NCBI RefSeq assembly: GCF_019748365.1
Contig: NZ_JAIEPN010000018.1
Location: 1-62,846 of the forward strand
DNA length: 62,846 nt
Direction of reading: 5' to 3'
Source: Novosphingobium sp.
GTDB taxonomy: Bacteria; Pseudomonadota; Alphaproteobacteria; Sphingomonadales; Sphingomonadaceae
Position 1 is the first letter of the stretch, and each line of letters starts with the position of its first letter. Positions 58,809-62,846 of the stretch are shown here, one piece after another. The notes beneath the pieces are model-generated. The model was not told the DNA's origin, searched no databases, and was given only the letters and a program-made list of their open reading frames with translations. The translations under genes were made by a program, and so were the position numbers.

Positions 58809-59699
58809 TCAGCAATGTTCGTAGCCCAGCGGCCCTTCCGGCGCCGCGCCCCCAAGGAGCAGCGGTGCATCGGCGCGGGGCAAGACAGTGCCGATCCGAT
58901 GCGCCGGGCAGGGCGGCCGCATGCCGGCGGGAAGGGTAAACAGCAGCTCGTAATCGTCACCCCAACCAAGCGCATCGCGCTTGCGCTCGGCTGACAAGGC
59001 GGCGGGGAAGGGGATCGCACCGGGATCGAGCGCGAAAGTGGCCGCGCTTGCCTCTGCCATGCGGCGCGCATCGAGAAGCAGCCCGTCCGAAACGTCCATC
59101 ATCGCGGTGACGAGCGGCGCCAGCATGCGGCCTTCGGCAAGTCGCGGCACGGGGCGGCGGTAAGCGGATGTGTCGGCGGATGTGTCGGCGGATGTGTTAC
59201 CGGCGGAAAGTGCCTCGAACCCCAGCATCGCCGCGCCGACGGGGCCGGTGATCCAGATGCCGTCTCCCGCCTTCGCGCCGCTGCGGGAGGGGACAGGCCG
59301 GTGCGTGGCGCGGCCCAGCGCTGTGAGCCCGAGGGTCTGCGGGCCGGGGTTCCTGACGGTGTCGCCGCCGAGCAGCGGGACATTGAAGTGCGTGAGCGCC
59401 GCGCTCAGCCCTGCGGCAAAGCGGGTGTTGTCCTCCGCGAGGCTGTAGCCGAGGAGGACGCCGATGGGCTCCGCGCCCTTGCTGGCAAGGTCCGAAAGAT
59501 TGGTGGCGAGGAGCTTCCATGCGACATCTGCCGGGTCTTGCCCGGGCAGCCAGTGGACGCCCTCCACCATCATGTCGTGTGTGAGGATGAGGGTTTCGCC
59601 GCCCAGCTCCAGCACCGCGCAATCATCGGCAAGACCGCGCGCCGCCGGGTGCGAGGCAAGCCCCCGCAGCGCGGCGATGAAGGCGGCCTCACCCGACAA
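58809..59699 (-). CDS. thiL: Thiamine-monophosphate kinase
   Basis: Phosphorylates thiamine phosphate to the active cofactor ThDP. A 296-residue AIR-synthase-fold enzyme: DDCAVLELGGETLILTHDMMVEGVHW (metal site), KLLATNLSDLASKGAEPIGV, MDVSDGLLLDARRM and GDDYELLFTLP. The start is a TTG just 1 nt after the enoyl-CoA hydratase stop, with GGGGGA about 6 nt upstream. It carries a small tandem repeat in its middle. Confidence 0.9.
   Translation of the reverse strand: MSGEAAFIAALRGLASHPAARGLADDCAVLELGGETLILTHDMMVEGVHWLPGQDPADVAWKLLATNLSDLASKGAEPIGVLLGYSLAEDNTRFAAGLSAALTHFNVPLLGGDTVRNPGPQTLGLTALGRATHRPVPSRSGAKAGDGIWITGPVGAAMLGFEALSAGNTSADTSADTSAYRRPVPRLAEGRMLAPLVTAMMDVSDGLLLDARRMAEASAATFALDPGAIPFPAALSAERKRDALGWGDDYELLFTLPAGMRPPCPAHRIGTVLPRADAPLLLGGAAPEGPLGYEHC
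59164..59199. repeat. 12-bp tandem repeat inside thiL
   Basis: Three in-frame copies of a 12-bp unit (two exact GCGGATGTGTCG, the third ending TTA), encoding TSADTSADTSA. It lies in a surface loop between conserved blocks, so copy-number change would be tolerated. Confidence 0.85.
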
Positions 59700-59700
59700 A

Positions 59701-60507
59701 TCAGTCCCCCGTAAACACCGGCGCACGCTTTTCGAGGATCGCGTTGACCGCTTCCTTGTGGTCCGCCGTCTCGTGGACGATCGCCTGGAACGCGGCCGAA
59801 AGCTCGAGCACGTCGCCCGCGCGGCCATGCTGGGCCTCGCGCAGCAGGCGCTTGGTCAGGCGCAGCGCGCGGGGGCTGTTGGCGGCGATTTCCTCGGCGA
59901 GCGCAATCGCCTTCTCCAGCAACTGGTCCGCCGGCACGACATCGCCGACAAGGCCGATGGACTGCGCATAGGCGGCATCGAACGTGCGGCCCGTGAGGAA
60001 CAGCTCCGCCGCCTTCGAATAGCCGACGATCTTCTGCAGCGTCCATGCGCCGCCATCGCCGGGGATGATGCCGACCTTGATGAAGCTCGCCGCCATCTTC
60101 GCCGTGTCTGCCGCAAGGCGCAGATCGCACACGCAGGCCAGATCAAGGCCGAGGCCGATGGCATGGCCGTTGATCGCCGCAATCATCGGCACTTCGCAAT
60201 CGAGCATCGCCCGCGTCGCGCGCTGGACGCCGCGGCGATAGTTCGCGGCGGTCGAATCGGGCTGGTCGAGCGGGCCGATGCCCTTGCGGTCGCGGATGCC
60301 CTTGATGTTGCCGCCGGTGCAGAACGCACGGCCCGCGCCCGTCAGCACGATGGCGCTCACCGAGCGGTCGTTCGAGAGGCGGAAGAACGTGTCGACGATG
60401 TTGTCGCAATCCTCCAGCGTGCCGATGGCGTTCATCGATTCCGCGCGGTCCATGGTGAGGATCGCAACGCGCCCGCGGCGCTCTTCGTGCAGGAATGGGG
60501 TGGTCAT
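59701..60507 (-). CDS. Enoyl-CoA hydratase/isomerase (crotonase family)
   Basis: A 268-residue crotonase-fold protein. The oxyanion-hole segments are AGRAFCTGGNIKGI and HAIGLGLDLACVCDL; the active-site loop is VGIIPGDGGAW. The Asp in IPGDGG, at the place of one catalytic Glu, points to the PaaG/isomerase-like group rather than a strict hydratase. It lies 1 nt before thiL and 88 nt from the divergent acyl-CoA dehydrogenase pair, with which it could share a pathway. Confidence 0.88.
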   Translation of the reverse strand: MTTPFLHEERRGRVAILTMDRAESMNAIGTLEDCDNIVDTFFRLSNDRSVSAIVLTGAGRAFCTGGNIKGIRDRKGIGPLDQPDSTAANYRRGVQRATRAMLDCEVPMIAAINGHAIGLGLDLACVCDLRLAADTAKMAASFIKVGIIPGDGGAWTLQKIVGYSKAAELFLTGRTFDAAYAQSIGLVGDVVPADQLLEKAIALAEEIAANSPRALRLTKRLLREAQHGRAGDVLELSAAFQAIVHETADHKEAVNAILEKRAPVFTGD

Positions 60508-60595
60508 GGCGGCTCTCCCGATTTGCCCCTCTGGGCGGTTCCACTAGCAATCTTGCGATTGCGATGGCCCGCGCGCTGCCATAGTGACGAAGCCG

Positions 60596-61735
60596 ATGCA
60601 AATATTCCCGCTCCATCCGTTCCTCCCCGAGGGGGACATTCCCGCCCTGCGTCAACAGGTTCGCGATCTCGTGGCGCACCATGAAGCCAAGTGGCCGATC
60701 GAATTGCGCGCCAATTGCTGGTTCAGCTTCGACGAGGAGTTTTCCAAGGCGCTGGGTAGCGCCGGCCTCCTCGGCATGACCTGGCCCAAGCAGTATGGCG
60801 GGCACGAGCGCACGATGCTCGAGCGCTATGTTGTGCTGGAAGAGTTGCTGGCGGCAGGCGCGCCGGCGGGCCTCCACTGGATTGCCGACCGCCAGACCGG
60901 CCCGCTGCTCCTGCGCTACGGCACGGAAGCACAGCGCGAGAAGTACCTCCCTGGCATGGCGCGCGGCGAGATCTACGCCTGCATCGGCCTGTCCGAACCC
61001 GGTTCGGGATCGGACCTTGCGAGCGTGCGCACTTCGGCCAAGAAGACCAATGAGGGCTGGCGCATCAACGGCCAGAAGGTGTGGACCAGCGGCGCGCACA
61101 AGAGCCACGCCGCGCTCACCCTGCTGCGCACCGAGGAAGGCAGCGAGCGCCACACCGGCCTGTCGCAGATGATGATCGACCTCGATACGCCGGGGATCAC
61201 CATCCGCCCGATCATCGACATGACGGGCACGCACCACTTCAACGAGATCTTCTTCGAGGACGTGCTCCTGCCGCACGACGCGCTGGTGGGCGTCGAGGGC
61301 AACGGCTGGAAGCAGGTCGTCGCCGAACTCGCGCTCGAACGCTCGGGGCCGGAGCGTTATCTCTCCAGCCATATGCTGCTCGTCGCGCTGATCGACGCGA
61401 TGGGGCCGGAGCCGGACGCACCGACCGCGCAGCTGATCGGGCGGCTGACGGCGGAGATGTGGACGCTCAGGCAGATGTCGATGTCCACCATCGCCAAGCT
61501 GGCGGCGGGCGAGGATCCGGTGGTCGAGGCCGCAATCGTCAAGGACCTCGGCAATGCCTACGAACAGGCCCTGCCGCGTGCGGTGCAGGCGGCGGTGGAT
61601 GCGGACCTTGCCGGCAAGAGCGACCTTTCGCGCCTGCTGACATGGATCCTCGTCGCAAGCCCGAGCTTCTCGCTGCGCGGCGGCACGCCGGAAGTGCTGC
61701 GCGGAATTATTGCAAAAGGTTTGGGGCTGCGCTGA
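60596..61735 (+). CDS. Acyl-CoA dehydrogenase, larger subunit of a pair
   Basis: Flavoenzyme making the alpha,beta double bond in an acyl-CoA. 379 residues with LLGMTWPKQYGGHER, ACIGLSEPGSGSDLASV (FAD contact), GQKVWTSGAH, THHFNEIFFEDVLLP and RGGTPEVLRGIIAKGLGL. It overlaps the second subunit gene by 1 nt (TGATG), the layout of heteromeric pairs such as PimC/PimD or mycobacterial FadE pairs, used for unusual acyl-CoAs. The ATG at 60596 is chosen; a GTG at 60584 is possible. Confidence 0.88.
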   Translation: MQIFPLHPFLPEGDIPALRQQVRDLVAHHEAKWPIELRANCWFSFDEEFSKALGSAGLLGMTWPKQYGGHERTMLERYVVLEELLAAGAPAGLHWIADRQTGPLLLRYGTEAQREKYLPGMARGEIYACIGLSEPGSGSDLASVRTSAKKTNEGWRINGQKVWTSGAHKSHAALTLLRTEEGSERHTGLSQMMIDLDTPGITIRPIIDMTGTHHFNEIFFEDVLLPHDALVGVEGNGWKQVVAELALERSGPERYLSSHMLLVALIDAMGPEPDAPTAQLIGRLTAEMWTLRQMSMSTIAKLAAGEDPVVEAAIVKDLGNAYEQALPRAVQAAVDADLAGKSDLSRLLTWILVASPSFSLRGGTPEVLRGIIAKGLGLR

Positions 61736-62691
61736 TGAGCGACAATCGTACTCTGCTCACCGATATGGCCGCGGGCCTGTTTGCCGATCTGGCGGGCAAG
61801 CCCTTTGCGGAAAGCTGGCTGCAAGTGGCCGAGGCCGGGTTCTCCACCCTGCTGGTGCCTGAGGATGCGGGCGGCTTCGGCGGCGATTGGGGCGATGTGC
61901 TCGCCGTGCTACGCCTTGCCGGCCTCAACGCGCTGAACGCGCCGCTGGCCGAGCCGGTGATCGCGCACTACCTGCTGGCGAAGGCCGGGATCGCCGCGCC
62001 CGACGGCCTCATCTCGATTTCCGTCCCCGGCAGCCGCGTGCCTTATGGCCGCCATGCTTCGGCGGTGGTGCATGTGGCGGAAGGCACGCTTTCGCTGTTC
62101 CCCGCGTCGTCCTGCACGTTCGAGGAAGGCCTTTCGCCCGCCTGTGAGCCCTGGGACGAAGTGAGCTTCACCGGCGCACCGGCAGCAACAGCGGCGTGTG
62201 ACGTGGACCTCAAGGCCCTGGGCGCCTTCGCCCGCGTGGCGCAGGCCTCGGGCGCGCTGGAGGCGGCGTTCACGCTCGCCATCGATCACGTGAATACGCG
62301 CGTGCAGTTCGGCCGTGCGCTGGCGAAGTTCCAGGCGGTGCAGCAGGCGATGGCGGAGTTTTCCGAGGAAGCCGCCGCCGTCGACGCCTCAGCCGCAGCC
62401 TGCGCCGCAGCGCTCGATTACGGCCACGCCAGCTTCGAGATCGCGGCGGCCAAGCTGCGCATGGGGATCGCCGTGGACCGCGCGGTGCCCATCGCGCACC
62501 GCATGCACGGCGCCATCGGCTTCACCATCGAATACGCCCTCAACCACCTGACCCGCCGCCTGATGGGCTGGCGCAGCGAATTCGGCGGCGACGCCTTCTG
62601 GGCCGAACGACTGGGCCGCCGCGTCGCGGGCCTCGGTGGCCACGGCCTGTGGCGCGAAATGGCGGCGCGGACGGACCGATTGGTCGGCTAG
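61735..62691 (+). CDS. Acyl-CoA dehydrogenase, smaller subunit of a pair
   Basis: A 318-residue partner subunit, shorter than normal in its middle part. The C-terminal helical domain is clear (FARVAQASGALEAAFTLAIDH, TRVQFGRALAKFQAVQQAMAE, HRMHGAIGFTIEYALNHL). The N-terminal half has LLVPEDAGGFGGDWGDVLAVL. The usual FAD-binding T/SEPxxGSD motif is missing, as expected for the non-FAD half of a heteromeric dehydrogenase. Translation is coupled to the first subunit. Confidence 0.87.
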   Translation: MSDNRTLLTDMAAGLFADLAGKPFAESWLQVAEAGFSTLLVPEDAGGFGGDWGDVLAVLRLAGLNALNAPLAEPVIAHYLLAKAGIAAPDGLISISVPGSRVPYGRHASAVVHVAEGTLSLFPASSCTFEEGLSPACEPWDEVSFTGAPAATAACDVDLKALGAFARVAQASGALEAAFTLAIDHVNTRVQFGRALAKFQAVQQAMAEFSEEAAAVDASAAACAAALDYGHASFEIAAAKLRMGIAVDRAVPIAHRMHGAIGFTIEYALNHLTRRLMGWRSEFGGDAFWAERLGRRVAGLGGHGLWREMAARTDRLVG

Positions 62692-62699
62692 GCCCCGAT

Positions 62700-62736
62700 C
62701 CTCCCCTGACAGGGGAGGTGGCATCGCGCAGCGATG
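62700..62736. repeat. Intergenic hairpin repeat after the dehydrogenase pair
   Basis: CCTCCCCT-GAC-AGGGGAGG (62700-62718), followed by CATCGC-GCA-GCGATG (62722-62736): the common sphingomonad hairpin repeat. It may end the dehydrogenase transcript. Confidence 0.65.
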
Positions 62737-62778
62737 ACGGAGGGGTAGCGGCGGGACGGGACGGTGGCGTTGGGCGCG

Positions 62779-62846
62779 GGCCGGCCCCCCCCCCCCCGGC
62801 GGGGGCCCCCCCCCCCCCGGGGGGGGGGGGGGGGCGGGGGCGCGGG
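62779..62846. other. C/G homopolymer tail, probable sequencing artefact
   Basis: Long runs of C then G with no other structure. This is not typical of real sequence in the window and fits low-quality base calls at a contig end. Confidence 0.85.

Noticed and set aside
59164..59199. Tandem repeat considered as a CRISPR array
   Set aside because: Units are 12 bp with no spacers and lie in frame inside thiL.
61081..61734. N-terminal extension of the second acyl-CoA dehydrogenase subunit
   Set aside because: The extension is the off-frame reading of the first subunit; the ATG at 61735 overlaps that gene's stop as in coupled pairs.

Overview
The window is one stretch of a high-GC (roughly two-thirds G+C) chromosome from an alphaproteobacterium. 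It is most probably a member of the Sphingomonadales, close to Novosphingobium or Sphingomonas. The evidence is the protein families and gene order: infA-maf-RNase E/G-yacG next to tRNA-Phe, a K+-insensitive H+-pyrophosphatase, a sphingomonad-style TonB receptor, a DUF4402 fimbria, paired acyl-CoA dehydrogenases, and the typical short intergenic hairpin repeats. No phage, plasmid, IS element or CRISPR array was seen. The last ~70 bases are C/G homopolymers and look like a contig-end artefact.

Layout. 0-6.3 kb: purC (cut by the window start), wrbA, a SnoaL-like / GNAT / nitrilase-family set, a periplasmic glycerophosphodiesterase and a membrane GGDEF protein. 6.3-13.2 kb: a fused 2-oxoacid dehydrogenase E1 coupled to a malonyltransferase-like protein, a small tyrosine phosphatase, the Ada repair regulator with a flavoprotein, and a MarR regulator divergent from a MipA-like porin. 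13.2-19.7 kb: two TspO-like membrane proteins, an AT-rich gap, a secreted GH74-like beta-propeller and a tandem-AAA ATPase.

19.7-27.2 kb is an amine-utilisation locus. It holds a PuuB-like oxidase, a PuuA-like gamma-glutamyl ligase, a class-III PLP enzyme of the phospho-lyase type with its probable kinase, a GntR regulator and an APC permease. The same palindrome (core TGTGATCACA) lies in both control regions and is the probable operator. 27.3-38.5 kb: an acyltransferase/cupin pair, TesB, three periplasmic proteins (two paralogous), UvrC, a PilZ protein and a TonB receptor. 38.7-41.2 kb: the infA/maf/RNase/yacG housekeeping block, tRNA-Phe and a remnant of an acyl-ACP synthetase gene.

41.4-53.7 kb is the most unusual region. 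Five tightly coupled genes encode four exported proteins (one with a heptad-repeat segment and a DUF2135-like end, one a beta-barrel) and a transmembrane Ser/Thr kinase. An ECF sigma factor gene converges on the kinase gene, and a minimal chaperone-usher fimbria operon follows. I infer a sigma/kinase-controlled cell-surface system, not recognised as any named one. 53.8-55.2 kb holds fragments of lost catabolic genes around a TetR regulator. 55.2-62.7 kb carries an M20-type amidohydrolase, the H+-pyrophosphatase, thiL, an enoyl-CoA hydratase and a two-subunit acyl-CoA dehydrogenase.
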